From NCBI RefSeq assembly GCF_010548375.1, contig NZ_JAAGLY010000002.1, positions 806,001-870,000 of the forward strand: 64,000 bases of DNA, written 5' to 3'. A program made the translations under genes and the position numbers. Position 1 is the stretch's first letter; every line of letters starts with the position of its first letter. Source of the stretch: Streptomyces sp. SID13726. GTDB lineage: Bacteria > Actinomycetota > Actinomycetes > Streptomycetales > Streptomycetaceae. The notes beneath the pieces are model-generated. The model saw only the letters and a program-made list of their open reading frames with translations. It ran no database searches and was not told where the DNA came from. Of the stretch, positions 15,001-24,604 are shown one piece after another.

Positions 15001-17016
15001 TCAGTCCGACGTCTGCACCGGCCCCTCCGTAACCCTCCGCAGCAGCGGCTTGCTCCCGGCGATGGCGGCGAGCATGGCCATCGCACCGACGACCAGGCAC
15101 AGCACCAACTGCACGGCGCCGGACGTGTTGATCGTGGTGCCGGCCTCCTTGTTGAGCTGGACCGCGCCGAAGACGCCCATCGCGGTGGTGCCGCCCGCCA
15201 GGACGGCCAGCGGGATCACGGTCTCGCGGATGCGGGCCCGGTCCAGCACCTTCAGCGGGGTGCCGGACAGTCGCAGCAGGCCGTAGACCCGGCGTCGGTC
15301 GAGGACGTTCGCCGCGGCGGTGAGGCCCGCGGAGGCGGCCGCGACGAGGAAGCTCAGGACGAGGGTGGCGGTGCTGACGGTGGCGATGCGGGCGGTGGAC
15401 GTGTCGTCGATGGCGGAGACGTACTCCTGGGTGACGGGGTAGCGGCCCGAGCCGAGGGGTGTCAGCGCGGTGACGGCGGTGTCGACGCCTTCCTGTCCGC
15501 CGGAGACCTGGGCGGTGACCCCGGGGACTCCGCCGAGCAGGCTGTCGTACTCGTCCTCGCTCGTGACGGTGACGGTGGCCGTGACACCGGCCCGGTGCAG
15601 GGCGGTTCGGGCCTCGGCGGCGGTGTGCCGTGCGTCGGCGGCGTTCGCGGTGATCACGGCGACCTGGCCGTGGTGGCTGGGCCCGTCGAGGCCGAGGCTG
15701 CTGACGGAGAAGAACCCGGCGACGAACCCGGCCAGCACCAGCCCGCTGACGGTGCGCCAGGCGCCGCGCGGGTCGTCGCTGAGCCGGCGCGCGGCCAGCA
15801 GGGTGGCGGGACGCTTGGCACGGCGGGCCACGATCCGGCCCAGCCGGTCCACGACCCACGGGCCGAACAGCCAGAACGCGCCGTAGAAGAGGGCCAGCAG
15901 GGCGAGGAGTTGGCGGGTCTTGAGCTGGCCGCCGTCGCCCGTGGACATCCAGATGTAGAGCAGGACGGCGACGAACAGCACGAGCCGGATCGCGCGGGTG
16001 CGGCGCGGATCGGACTGCTGGGCGACGCCCAGGGGCGAGGTGACCACCTGGCGCAGCATGGTCACCGCGCTCACCGTGATCAGCGCGGTGACGGTGAGCA
16101 CCACACCCGCGAGCCACAGCGGTCCCACCCACAACTGGCCGGTGTACCAGGCTCCGATGCCGTACGGCAGCTGGGCGAGCGCGGGCAGCAGGGCCGTGTA
16201 GGCGAGCGCGCCCGCCAGGGCTCCGGCCGCGCCGACCCCGGCCGCCTCGACGGCGGTCATGGCGAGGATCTGGCGCGGGGTAGCACCGGCCAGCCGCAGC
16301 GCGGCGAGCCGCTGTTCGCGCCGGGCCGCGCCGAGCCGTCCGGCGGCCGCGGCCAGTACGACGACCGGCATGACGAGGAGCACCACGCCGAGCAGGACGC
16401 TTCCCTGGTCGAGGGCGGTGAAGGCGCTCGCCTTGGTCCCGGTGAACCCGGCGACCGTCGCGCGTGCCGTCACCCTCTCGTCGTAGTAGTTCTGCTCCCC
16501 CGCGCTCTTGGAGACCGCCGCGTCGCCGGGCGCCCGTCCGACCACCGCGACCAGTTCGTCGGGGGAGGCGAGACCTGCGGCGCCGATCGTGCCGTAGGAC
16601 GACACCTTCGGGAAGCGGTCGGCGAGTTGGCCGGCCGGGAACCTGTGCAGCAGTTCGGCGAGGGCGGGCGAGACGTACACCTCGCCCGGCTCGGGGAAGG
16701 CGCTCAGGCCGGGCGGGGCCGGGGTGGGCTCGCGGCCGGCGAGCTGGGCCAGGTTGACGACGGTGACGGGGTCCTGTCGTACGTACGTGGTGGTCGTGGT
16801 CTGGACGGCGGTCGCCTTGTCGGCCGCTACGGCGTCGGGGGTGCGCCAGGTGGTGTGGTCGGCGCGGGTGCCGGAGCCGAGGGCGGCGGCGATCATCACC
16901 AGCAGCAGGAACGAGCCGACGGCCGCGGCACCGGCCGCCAGCAGCTGGGACTGGAGGCCTCGGCGGCCGGAGGATCTGGCGAGGTGCCAGGTCAGGGGCA
17001 GGACGGGGGAACGCAT
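15001..17016 (-). CDS. ABC transporter permease, FtsX/MacB-like
   Basis: 671 residues from ATG 17016, which follows a GGAGAGG site 19 bases after the ATPase stop. The N-terminal helix (LLAAGAAAVGSFLLLVMIAAAL) is followed by a long extracytoplasmic domain and then about nine further membrane segments in two FtsX-like blocks, one near 255-420 (VLLGVVLLVMPVVVLAAAAGRLGAARREQRL...) and one at the C-terminus. The motif LRLAGATPRQI is the cytoplasmic coupling helix seen in FtsX/MacB permeases and recurs as LRLSGTPLKVL. It likely exports or extracts a peptide or lipid-linked compound rather than importing nutrients. Confidence 0.85.
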   Translation of the reverse strand: MRSPVLPLTWHLARSSGRRGLQSQLLAAGAAAVGSFLLLVMIAAALGSGTRADHTTWRTPDAVAADKATAVQTTTTTYVRQDPVTVVNLAQLAGREPTPAPPGLSAFPEPGEVYVSPALAELLHRFPAGQLADRFPKVSSYGTIGAAGLASPDELVAVVGRAPGDAAVSKSAGEQNYYDERVTARATVAGFTGTKASAFTALDQGSVLLGVVLLVMPVVVLAAAAGRLGAARREQRLAALRLAGATPRQILAMTAVEAAGVGAAGALAGALAYTALLPALAQLPYGIGAWYTGQLWVGPLWLAGVVLTVTALITVSAVTMLRQVVTSPLGVAQQSDPRRTRAIRLVLFVAVLLYIWMSTGDGGQLKTRQLLALLALFYGAFWLFGPWVVDRLGRIVARRAKRPATLLAARRLSDDPRGAWRTVSGLVLAGFVAGFFSVSSLGLDGPSHHGQVAVITANAADARHTAAEARTALHRAGVTATVTVTSEDEYDSLLGGVPGVTAQVSGGQEGVDTAVTALTPLGSGRYPVTQEYVSAIDDTSTARIATVSTATLVLSFLVAAASAGLTAAANVLDRRRVYGLLRLSGTPLKVLDRARIRETVIPLAVLAGGTTAMGVFGAVQLNKEAGTTINTSGAVQLVLCLVVGAMAMLAAIAGSKPLLRRVTEGPVQTSD

Positions 17017-17035
17017 GACGGCCTCTCCAGCGGGC

Positions 17036-17719
17036 TCAGGCGACGGTGTACTGGCTGTGGCCGCTGATCCGGCCGTCACGGACGTGCAGGACCCGGTCGC
17101 AGTGGGCGGCGACGTCGGCGTCGTGGGTGACCATCACCAGGGAGGCGCCCGTGTCCCGGGTCGCGGAGGTCAGGAGCCGGATCACCTCCGTGCTGGTGGC
17201 CTGGTCCAGGGCGCCGGTGGGTTCGTCGGCGAATACGACGTCCGGTTCCACGGCCAGGGCGCGGGCAATCGCCACCCGCTGGGCCTGGCCGCCGGAGAGC
17301 TGGCCGGGGCGGCGGTGCTCCAGTCCGTCGAGGCCGAGCGGCGCGAACCAGCGGCGGGCGCGGGCGACGGCGTCCTTGCGGGGCATGCCCTCCAGCATCA
17401 GCGGCAGGGCTACGTTCTCCTCGGCCGGCAGCTCAGGCAGCAGCTGGCCCGACTGGAAGACGAACCCGAACCGCTTGCGGCGCAGTGCGCTGAGCCGGTT
17501 CTCGCCCAGCTTGTCGATCCGCTCGCCGCGCAGCAGCACCTGGCCGCCGTCGGGGCGGACGATCCCGGCGAGGGTGTGCAGCAGCGTGGACTTGCCCGAG
17601 CCGGAGGGGCCCATGATGGCCAGCGAGTCGCGCTCGCCGACCTCGACGTCCACCCCGGCCAGGGCGGTGGTGGCGCCGTACTTCTTCACGAGGCCGTGGC
17701 CGGCCAGAACAGTGCTCAT
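17036..17719 (-). CDS. ABC transporter ATP-binding protein (LolD/MacB type)
   Basis: 227 residues. Walker A GPSGSGKS, Q-loop FVFQSGQLLPELPAEENV, signature LSGGQAQRVAIARAL, Walker B VVFADEPTGALD and the switch histidine MVTHD are all intact. The pattern VALPLMLEGMPRKDA is typical of the MacB/LolD export subfamily. Two adjacent ATGs (17722, 17719) both follow GAGAGAG; I take the second. Middle gene of a DUF4333-like / ATPase / permease operon that faces a sensor kinase. Confidence 0.92.
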   Translation of the reverse strand: MSTVLAGHGLVKKYGATTALAGVDVEVGERDSLAIMGPSGSGKSTLLHTLAGIVRPDGGQVLLRGERIDKLGENRLSALRRKRFGFVFQSGQLLPELPAEENVALPLMLEGMPRKDAVARARRWFAPLGLDGLEHRRPGQLSGGQAQRVAIARALAVEPDVVFADEPTGALDQATSTEVIRLLTSATRDTGASLVMVTHDADVAAHCDRVLHVRDGRISGHSQYTVA

Positions 17720-17730
17720 CATGATCTCTC

Positions 17731-18102
17731 TCAGCGCTCGAACTTCCAGGTGACGCTCTTGTCGTCGGCCTTGGTCACGCGGACGGGGATGCGGACGGTG
17801 TCGCCGTCGCTCTTCTTGCCGGTGCAGGTGAGGGTGGCTCCGGCCACGGCCTTGAGACCGGTCGGGCAGCTGACCGCGGAGAGCTTGTCGCCGACCCAGG
17901 GCAGCGGGTGGTACCTGCTCTGGGTGCGGCCCTCGACGATGTTCGCCGCGAGCGCCTTGTGGCCGTCGACCGAGGCGGTGCTGTACCTGTCCAGGCCGCT
18001 GGTCGACTCGGTGCCGGCGAGCAGATAGGTGCCGAGGCCGCCCAGCGCGACCACGGCGGTCGCGCCGCCGACCGCGCCGACGAGGAACTTGCTGCGCTGC
18101 AT
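17731..18102 (-). CDS. Small membrane-anchored or secreted protein, DUF4333-like
   Basis: 123 residues from ATG 18102 with an AGGAG site. An N-terminal hydrophobic segment (FLVGAVGGATAVVALGGLGTYLLAG, 6-30, given here in full as its key stretch only by position) anchors or exports it. The outer part carries two cysteines (VSCPTGLKAVAGATLTCTG) in the spacing of DUF4333 proteins, followed by a short beta-rich end. It directly precedes the ABC ATPase, so it may be a substrate-binding or sensory accessory of that exporter. Function unknown. Confidence 0.65.
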   Translation of the reverse strand: MQRSKFLVGAVGGATAVVALGGLGTYLLAGTESTSGLDRYSTASVDGHKALAANIVEGRTQSRYHPLPWVGDKLSAVSCPTGLKAVAGATLTCTGKKSDGDTVRIPVRVTKADDKSVTWKFER

Positions 18103-18254
18103 CGCGTACTCCTGGTGTCCGTGGTGAGGGTGCGGGCTCCACCCTCGCCCGGGCACGGGGGCGCGCACCTCGGCCGAACGGCTCGTAGCGCGGCCCTGGC
18201 CCCTCGGCCATTCGGCCGATCCCGCCGCACGGCCTCTGCCCTACGGTGATCCGC

Positions 18255-19436
18255 ATGAGGTCTGTTACCGCGCAGGGCTGTGCCCGCGGCTTCGGGGTCG
18301 GTCTCCTGCTCGCCGCGGGCGTCGTCGACGTGCTGTACGCGGGAGCCGACGGCACGAGCGTGCTGCCGACGGCGGACCCGGTGTGGCCGACGCTGGCCCT
18401 GATGATCGTCGGGCAGACCGCCGTGCTGTGGCCGGTGGGACGGCGCCCCGAGTGGCTCACACCGCAGCTGCGCACGGCCGCCCCCGCGGTCCTCTCCCTG
18501 CTCATCACGGTCGGTTCGCTGCTGATCCACGGGGCGGTCGTGCTCGGCCCGGGCGAGGTCATCGTCCTGCTGTGCCTGCTGTTCATCGCGGTACGGCACT
18601 GTCCGCCGCGCTGGGCCATGGTGTGCGGGGTCCTCGACGCGGTCGCGCTCCTCCTCACACCGATGCGCGGCGACGTCTCACTGGAGGAGGACGTGCTGGG
18701 CCTTGAGGTGGTCGGCCTGCTGCTGATCGGCCTCGTCGCCGGACTCGCGGGCTATCTGCGCTCGCTGGACTACCGCCGTACCGTCGCCGTCAGCGAGACC
18801 CGCCGCAGCGAACGCCTGGCCATCGCCGCCGACCTGCACGACTTCGTCGCCCACCACGTGACCGGCATCCTCGTGCAGACCCAGGTGGCCCGCATGATGG
18901 CCACCGGCCAGCCGGGCGAACTCGACCCCGTCCTGGCCGGCATCGAACGCGCCGCCACCGAAGCCCTCGCCTCGATGCGCCGCACGGTAGGCGTACTGCG
19001 CCACACCGGGCCCGACGCCTCCGACAACCGCCCGGTCGGAGACCTCGCGGGCATCACCGAACTCATCGACGGCTTCGCGCTCCCCGGCCAGCAGGCCGTC
19101 CTGCACCGCGACCCGGCCGTCTCCGACGCCCTCCCCCACGAGATCCAGGCCGCCGCGTTCCGGGTGGTCCAGGAGGCCCTGACCAACATCCGCCGCCACG
19201 CGGCCGACGCCACCCACATCGACGTCCGCCTCCAGAACGACACTGGCCGCCTCAAGGTCTCCATCGCCGACGACGGCCGCGGCGGCACCCAACTCCCCGC
19301 AGCGGCCCACGGCGGCGGCTTCGGCCTGGTCGGCCTGAAGGAACGGGTCACGGCGTTGGGAGGCGAACTCGATGCCGGGCCGTTGGGTGGGGCGGGGTGG
19401 GAGGTTCGGGCGGTGTTTCCGGGGCGGAGGGGGTGA
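18255..19436 (+). CDS. Sensor histidine kinase, NarL-partner type (HisKA_3)
   Basis: 393 residues. Four to five membrane segments fill residues 10-165. They are followed by the dimerisation box SERLAIAADLHDFVAHHVTG with phospho-acceptor His195, and an HATPase_c domain (QEALTNIRRHA N-box, ADDGRGG and GGGFGLVGLKERV G-boxes). Such kinases normally pair with a LuxR/NarL response regulator encoded next door. Here the next gene is convergent and unrelated, so the partner is elsewhere or lost. Divergent from the DUF4333/ABC operon it probably controls. A GTG at 18246 is an alternative start. Confidence 0.88.
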   Translation: MRSVTAQGCARGFGVGLLLAAGVVDVLYAGADGTSVLPTADPVWPTLALMIVGQTAVLWPVGRRPEWLTPQLRTAAPAVLSLLITVGSLLIHGAVVLGPGEVIVLLCLLFIAVRHCPPRWAMVCGVLDAVALLLTPMRGDVSLEEDVLGLEVVGLLLIGLVAGLAGYLRSLDYRRTVAVSETRRSERLAIAADLHDFVAHHVTGILVQTQVARMMATGQPGELDPVLAGIERAATEALASMRRTVGVLRHTGPDASDNRPVGDLAGITELIDGFALPGQQAVLHRDPAVSDALPHEIQAAAFRVVQEALTNIRRHAADATHIDVRLQNDTGRLKVSIADDGRGGTQLPAAAHGGGFGLVGLKERVTALGGELDAGPLGGAGWEVRAVFPGRRG

Positions 19437-19598
19437 GGGTGGGGGGTGGGTGCCGTCTGCCCTTAGCCCGGGACCGGACCACCCGGCCGGTGCAGGGCGA
19501 TGATCGCGGCGTCCTGCCACTCGTCGAAAGGAACGTCCGGTGCCGATGTCAGCGACCGCAGCCGTCACCCGCACCTGGTACGACCTCATCGCGGTCGG

Positions 19599-22500
19599 TC
19601 AGCGGCTCCTGACATCAGGCGTACAGGGCGCCCGATGTGGCCCGGTCGGGTACAGGGAGGCCTCCTGGTCGGTCATGGGGGCGCCGGCGAGGGGACAGAT
19701 CCGGTCGGCGAAGGCGGGGACGTCGGTCTGCCAGGGCTGTACACGGCCGGAGGTGGTGGCGAGGACGGTGGTGCCGTCGAAGGCGAAACCGGCGGCGCCC
19801 AGGGGGCCGTGGAGCCGGGCGGTCAGCCGGGGACGGCGGTCATCCGCGGTGAGGGACCACAGGCGTACGGGGTCGCTGGCCGCACCTGTCGAGGTGATCA
19901 GGCTGTGGCTGTCCGGGGTGAAGTCGACAGCGGCGAGGGTGGCGGTGTGACCGCTGAGCGAGGCGAGGGTGCGGGGGTGCTCCGGGTCGCCGATGTCCCA
20001 CAGGCGGGTGCGGCGGTCGGGGCCTCCGGCGGCGAGCAGCCGGCCGTCGTCGCTCACGGCGAGGCTCGTGGTCTGGACGGCGTCGGGCAATGCCGTGATA
20101 CGCCGGGCCGGGTGACCCGCGGCGACCGTCCACAGTTCTACCCCGGCGTCGTACGTGCCGACGGCGAGCGTGTCGCTGTGCGGGAGGAAGCGCAGGTTCA
20201 TCACGTCACCGAAGCGGCCATCGCCGAGATCCTGCACCTGGCGTGGGGCGTCGGGGTCGCTGATGTCCCAGACGACGAGGTTGCCGCCGTTGCCTCCGGT
20301 GACCAGGAGGCGGCCGTTCTCGCTGAACGCGGCGCAGTTGACGCTGCTACGGCCGTTGGACGTCACCTGGCCCCGCAGGCGGGGTGCGCGGGGATCGGCG
20401 ATGTCCCAGAGGCAGATGGGGGTCTGGGGGTTCTTCCCCTTGCCGAGGCCGTAGGCGGTCAAGGCCAGCAGGCGGGAGTCGGGGCTGAAGGTCGCACTCT
20501 GGATGGCGCGTCCCCGGCAGCGGGTTCGGGAGAGCAGTACGGGGTCGGCGGGGCGGGACAGGTCCCAGACGCCGGCGATGTGGTCCGCGCCGGCGGTGGC
20601 GCCGAGTCTGCGGTCGGCGCTGAGCCGAAACCTGCCGATGGCGCCGTGGTGTCCGGCGAGCCGGGGCAGCCGCGTCCACAGATGGACGCCGCTGTCGGCG
20701 GTGCCGACAGCGAGGGATCTGTTGTCCGGGCCGAAGGCCACGGCGACCACCCGCCCGGTCTGGGGCAGAGACAGGGCTTGCCCTCCTCGGGCGAGGTCGA
20801 GGAGGCGCGCCTCGGAGTCGAGGGTGCCGACGGCGAGGGTCCTGCCGTCGGGACTGAGAGCGAGGTCGGTCACCGCGTTGGGCAGATCGAGGAGGGTACG
20901 GCTGCGGAGCGCCCGGCCGTCGGTGTCCAGATCGACGGCCCGGATGGAGCGCATCAGGTCGTACCGGGCGTAGAGCAGGGTGCGTCCGTCGGCGCTGAGC
21001 GTCACGGGGTTGAAGACGACGCCCACGTCGGACACGGTCGCGGTGTTGACGGGGGGCCGACGGCCGCTGATCGTCCATACCTTGGTGGTTCCGTCCCCGC
21101 CGGACGTGGCCAGGGTCCTGCCGTCTTGGCTGAGTACCAGGTCGTTCACCGCGCTGGCGTGCCCTCTGTGACCCCGCCACCGCGCGAGCCGAACCGGGTG
21201 CCCAGGCCTGGTCAGGTCCCACAGCGCGAGCCGACCCGAGGTGTCGCCGGTGACCAGAGTATGGCCGGTGCCGCCGAACGCGAGGGCCGAGACGTCGGTG
21301 ATCCCGTCGGGCAGCACGCCCAGGGGGACCGGGTGTTCGGGGTCGTGCGCGTTCCACAGCCGGACCGGTCCGTGCTCCGTCGCGACCGCGAGGAGGTGAC
21401 GCCGGTCGAGGGCGATCCCGGTCACCGCTCTGCCGGTGCCCTGGAGAAGGTGTGGGGGTGCAGTGCTCCGATCGGCGGCGGTTGTCCAGAGGTTCACCGC
21501 GCCCTGATGGGTGCCTGAGGCGACGATGGTGCCGTCGGGGCTCATGGCCGCCGCCCGCGCGGCCCACTGTCCCGCGAGGAAGCGCGTCGAGTGAGGGACC
21601 GCGGAGGAGCTGAGCACGGCACTGCGCGCCGCTTCCGTGTTCTGCGCGCGGAAGGCCGCCAGCCCCAGGAGCAGGGCGAGGGCCGGGTCGGTGGTCCGAA
21701 CCAGGTCCGCATGGGCCGCGAGTCCACCGGACAGGGCTTCGTCACGCTGCTGCGCGGCCTCGCGCCCCTTCAGGACAGCCAGCAGGGTGGCCGTGAGCGC
21801 GACCACGACGATGAAAGCGAGCGCGCCCACCAGCCGGCGAAGCCGTCGGACGCCGCGTTGCTGGTACCGGCGGGCGGTGCGCAGGAAGTCGGCCTCGCCC
21901 TGGCTCAGCCGGCCGGGGTGACCGGTGGCCCACTCCTCGGCGGCGGTGAGGCGGGCGCCCCGGTAGAGGAGGCCGTCGTCGCGGCCCTCCGCTGACCAGG
22001 CCGCGGCGTCGTCGGCCAGCCGTTGGCGAAGGCGGAGTACGACCCGGTCGGCGTCGATCCAGCCGCGCAGCCTGGGCCAGGCGCGCAGCAGGGCCTCGTG
22101 GCTGATCTCGACGTGTTCGGTGTCCGCGGTCAGCAGCCGGGCCGAGGTGAATCTCTCCACCACCGCCACTGCGGCGGGTTCGGCCGCCGGAGCGATGCTC
22201 TGGCGGGCGACCCTGCGCCGGGTGTCGTCCGCGCCCTCCCCCACGCGCACCAGGCTCAGCAGCACTCGCCGGGCGATCAGCCGCTCGTCGGCCGTGAGCT
22301 GACCGTAGGCCCGTTCGGCGGTGGCGGCGACGGCGCCCCGGATACCGCCGGTGCGCTCGTAGCCGGCCAGGGTGAGCACGCCGTCGGTTCGCCGCTGCCA
22401 GGTCGCCCGCAGCGCGTGGGAGAGCAGCGGCAGCACACCCGCACCACAGGCGAGGTCGCCGTCGCCGCCCGCACCGAGGTCGCGCAGAAGGATCTCGGTC

Positions 22501-23360
22501 AGTCCCGGTTCCAGGGCCAGCCCGGCCGTCGCGGCCGGTTCGGTGATCGCCGTGCGCAGTTCGGCGGCCGTCATCGGGCCCAGCGGCATGGATCGGACCC
22601 GAAGTGCGGTGAGGAGGCCGGGGTGGGCCAGGGCGTGCCCGTAGAAGTCGGCCCGCATCCCGACGGCCACGGGCAGACCGTCCGCGGCCAGACGGCACAG
22701 TTCGTCGATGAACGCGGTGCGCTCCTCCGTGTCGGCACACAGGGTGAACACCTCCTCGAACTGGTCGACGACGACCAGGGCGTAGCTGTCCAGAGCCCGG
22801 ACGGCGGCGTGCCGGTCCAGCTCGGCCAACGGGTGAGCGGTGGGCGTGAGGTACAGCACCGCCGGGGCTCCACAGGAGCGGGCGGGCAGTGCGCCGTGTA
22901 CTACGGCGGGCACCAGACCGGCCTGCAGAAGGGACGACTTGCCCACACCGGAGGCGCCCAGCACGATCACCGGGTGACCCTCGGTGGCCCTGTCGGTGTC
23001 GCCCAGCAGTCCGAGCAACTCGGCCAGAGGCCGGTCCCGACCGTGGAACCAGCGGGCGTCCTCGGTACGAAAGGACACCAGCCCCGGGTACGGGCACTCC
23101 GTGGGCCCGGGTACCGCCGCGAGGGCCAGCAGCTCACCCCCGGCGTCCAGCACTTGGTCGCAGGCTCGGGCGAACTTCTCGCTGGGACGCTTCTCCTCGT
23201 TCTCGACCCGGCTGATGTGACTGCGGCTGTAGTGGATCAGTACCGCCAGCCGGGTGAGCGACAGTCCCGCCAGGCCACGACGGCGGCGCAGTGCGGCACC
23301 GAAGCTCTCCGCGCCGGCCGCGCCCGTACCGGCCGATTCGCCGCCGTGCTCGTCGTCCAT
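19599..23360 (-). CDS. HTH-nSTAND NTPase-transmembrane-WD40 protein
   Basis: 1253 residues from ATG 23360. Order: XRE-type HTH (about 20-75, LSLTRLAVLIHYSRSHISRVEN); novel-STAND NTPase with Walker A GASGVGKSS (Lys141) and Walker B LVVVDQFEEVF (about 195-205); a helical region with HEALLRAW; one membrane helix at about 510-530; and from about 590 to the end a WD40 array of a dozen or more blades (recurrent LSPDGRTLA, VWDISDPDAPR, LWDIGDPEHPR), enough for two propellers. The topology puts the HTH and NTPase in the cytosol and the propellers across the membrane unless the helix is only peripheral. Such proteins are abundant in Streptomyces and mostly uncharacterised. GTGs at 23372 and 23369 are alternative starts. 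Confidence 0.85.
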   Translation of the reverse strand: MDDEHGGESAGTGAAGAESFGAALRRRRGLAGLSLTRLAVLIHYSRSHISRVENEEKRPSEKFARACDQVLDAGGELLALAAVPGPTECPYPGLVSFRTEDARWFHGRDRPLAELLGLLGDTDRATEGHPVIVLGASGVGKSSLLQAGLVPAVVHGALPARSCGAPAVLYLTPTAHPLAELDRHAAVRALDSYALVVVDQFEEVFTLCADTEERTAFIDELCRLAADGLPVAVGMRADFYGHALAHPGLLTALRVRSMPLGPMTAAELRTAITEPAATAGLALEPGLTEILLRDLGAGGDGDLACGAGVLPLLSHALRATWQRRTDGVLTLAGYERTGGIRGAVAATAERAYGQLTADERLIARRVLLSLVRVGEGADDTRRRVARQSIAPAAEPAAVAVVERFTSARLLTADTEHVEISHEALLRAWPRLRGWIDADRVVLRLRQRLADDAAAWSAEGRDDGLLYRGARLTAAEEWATGHPGRLSQGEADFLRTARRYQQRGVRRLRRLVGALAFIVVVALTATLLAVLKGREAAQQRDEALSGGLAAHADLVRTTDPALALLLGLAAFRAQNTEAARSAVLSSSAVPHSTRFLAGQWAARAAAMSPDGTIVASGTHQGAVNLWTTAADRSTAPPHLLQGTGRAVTGIALDRRHLLAVATEHGPVRLWNAHDPEHPVPLGVLPDGITDVSALAFGGTGHTLVTGDTSGRLALWDLTRPGHPVRLARWRGHRGHASAVNDLVLSQDGRTLATSGGDGTTKVWTISGRRPPVNTATVSDVGVVFNPVTLSADGRTLLYARYDLMRSIRAVDLDTDGRALRSRTLLDLPNAVTDLALSPDGRTLAVGTLDSEARLLDLARGGQALSLPQTGRVVAVAFGPDNRSLAVGTADSGVHLWTRLPRLAGHHGAIGRFRLSADRRLGATAGADHIAGVWDLSRPADPVLLSRTRCRGRAIQSATFSPDSRLLALTAYGLGKGKNPQTPICLWDIADPRAPRLRGQVTSNGRSSVNCAAFSENGRLLVTGGNGGNLVVWDISDPDAPRQVQDLGDGRFGDVMNLRFLPHSDTLAVGTYDAGVELWTVAAGHPARRITALPDAVQTTSLAVSDDGRLLAAGGPDRRTRLWDIGDPEHPRTLASLSGHTATLAAVDFTPDSHSLITSTGAASDPVRLWSLTADDRRPRLTARLHGPLGAAGFAFDGTTVLATTSGRVQPWQTDVPAFADRICPLAGAPMTDQEASLYPTGPHRAPCTPDVRSR

Positions 23361-23688
23361 CTGCGACACCACCCTCCCCGGCGGTCCGGAGTCCTGGGCT
23401 GTGCGTTCCGGACGAACGGCTCCTGAACGTAGCGCACCTCAACGTGATCGATCAAAAACACTGAGTGATTTCCGCAGCTCGGCGGGGTGTTGTCCGGGCC
23501 AGCCCGATCAGGCAACGGGCAACCGGTTCCGCGGTGGGCCTCGGCGGCCGAAGCATCAGGACACGAGCCGGTTCCGCCGACGACGCCGCGACGGCGACAG
23601 GCGGACCGAGCGGCGGACTCGCCCCGGACTCACCGGGCGCCGGACCGACCGCTGCGCCACATCACCCACACAGGAAGAGAGCCACCCC
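23361..23688. other. Divergent intergenic region, HTH-nSTAND gene / amidase
   Basis: 328 bp without a supported gene. It contains an AT-rich spot with the perfect 10-bp palindrome TGATCGATCA at 23445-23454, and an AACCGGTT palindrome at 23521-23528. Promoters for both flanking genes presumably lie here. The N-terminal XRE domain of the flanking protein makes autoregulation possible. Confidence 0.4.
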
Positions 23689-24378
23689 ATGTCCAACACC
23701 ACTCCCATGACCGCCGCCCAGTTGCTGTCGGCGCTGCGTGCGGAAGGTCTCCGGATCAGCGAGCACGCCGGATGGCGCAGCCACCACCGTCCCGGCAACT
23801 GGGCGCCGATGAACGGCGTACTGATCCACCACACGGGCGGCAACCCGCCCTCCGACCTCAACGTCGTCTGGCACGGACGTCCGGATCTGCCCGGCCCGCT
23901 CTGCCACTGCTACCTCGCGAAGAACGGCGTGGCCACCATGATCAGCTGCGGCCGGGCCAACCACGCGGGCGCCGGCGACGCCGAGGTCTACCGTCAGGTC
24001 GTCCGCGAGAACTACGGCGACCGGCCTTCTCGGCCGGTGAAGGACTCCATCGACGGCAACACCCACTTCTACGGTCTGGAGATCTCCCACCCGGGCAACG
24101 GGCAGGCGTTCCCTCCCGCCCAGTACCAGGCCGCGGTGCGGTGGGCGGCCGCGATCTGCCGGCACTACCGGTGGACCGCCAAGAGCGTGATCGGCCACAG
24201 CGAGTGGACGAAGCGCAAGTCCGACCCGGGCTTCGACATGGTGCGGTTCCGCAAGGACGTCCAGGCCCAGCTCAACCACCGCGGGCTCGCCTCGGCGGCG
24301 GACGACATCGTCGTGCCGCTCTCTGAGGGCGCGGTCGCCTCGGGTGAGGTCGAGAGCCCGATGGCCGATCTTCCGTAG
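23689..24378 (+). CDS. N-acetylmuramoyl-L-alanine amidase (Amidase_2)
   Basis: 229 residues from ATG 23689 with GGAAGAGAG upstream. The zinc amidase fold is marked by GVLIHHTGGN (first His ligand), AGAGDAEVYR, GLEISHPGNGQAFP, and VIGHSEWTKRKSDPGFDM (second His and catalytic Lys). The N-terminal region (AQLLSALRAEGLRISEHAGW) resembles phage-type amidases. No signal peptide is visible, so it may act on cytosolic muropeptides, be a phage-derived lysin, or leave the cell by lysis. Confidence 0.88.
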   Translation: MSNTTPMTAAQLLSALRAEGLRISEHAGWRSHHRPGNWAPMNGVLIHHTGGNPPSDLNVVWHGRPDLPGPLCHCYLAKNGVATMISCGRANHAGAGDAEVYRQVVRENYGDRPSRPVKDSIDGNTHFYGLEISHPGNGQAFPPAQYQAAVRWAAAICRHYRWTAKSVIGHSEWTKRKSDPGFDMVRFRKDVQAQLNHRGLASAADDIVVPLSEGAVASGEVESPMADLP

Positions 24379-24604
24379 CGGCCAGGTCGCTGGGCCGAAG
24401 GACGTCGCTCAGGACCCGGCCGGGCAGCCGCCCCCGGCGGCCGAACAGCCGGGGCCTGACGGCGACTCGGGCCGTTCCGCCGAGGTCTGCGTCAAAACCT
24501 GTGGATGAGGGCGGAGCCACCCCTCGTCACGCAGGCGCCACAAGACACAGCGGCGGAACTCCTCGGCGTTGACTCTCGCGTTGAACTGCCGGCGGGCGGT
24601 TGTG

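Noticed and set aside
14866..17067. Plus-strand open frame of 733 codons across the repeat and the ABC permease
   Set aside because: Antisense of a clear FtsX-type permease; the repeat just keeps its start region open.
19437..19598. Possible response-regulator remnant after the sensor kinase
   Set aside because: No receiver or LuxR HTH motif could be found in any frame of the 162-bp gap.
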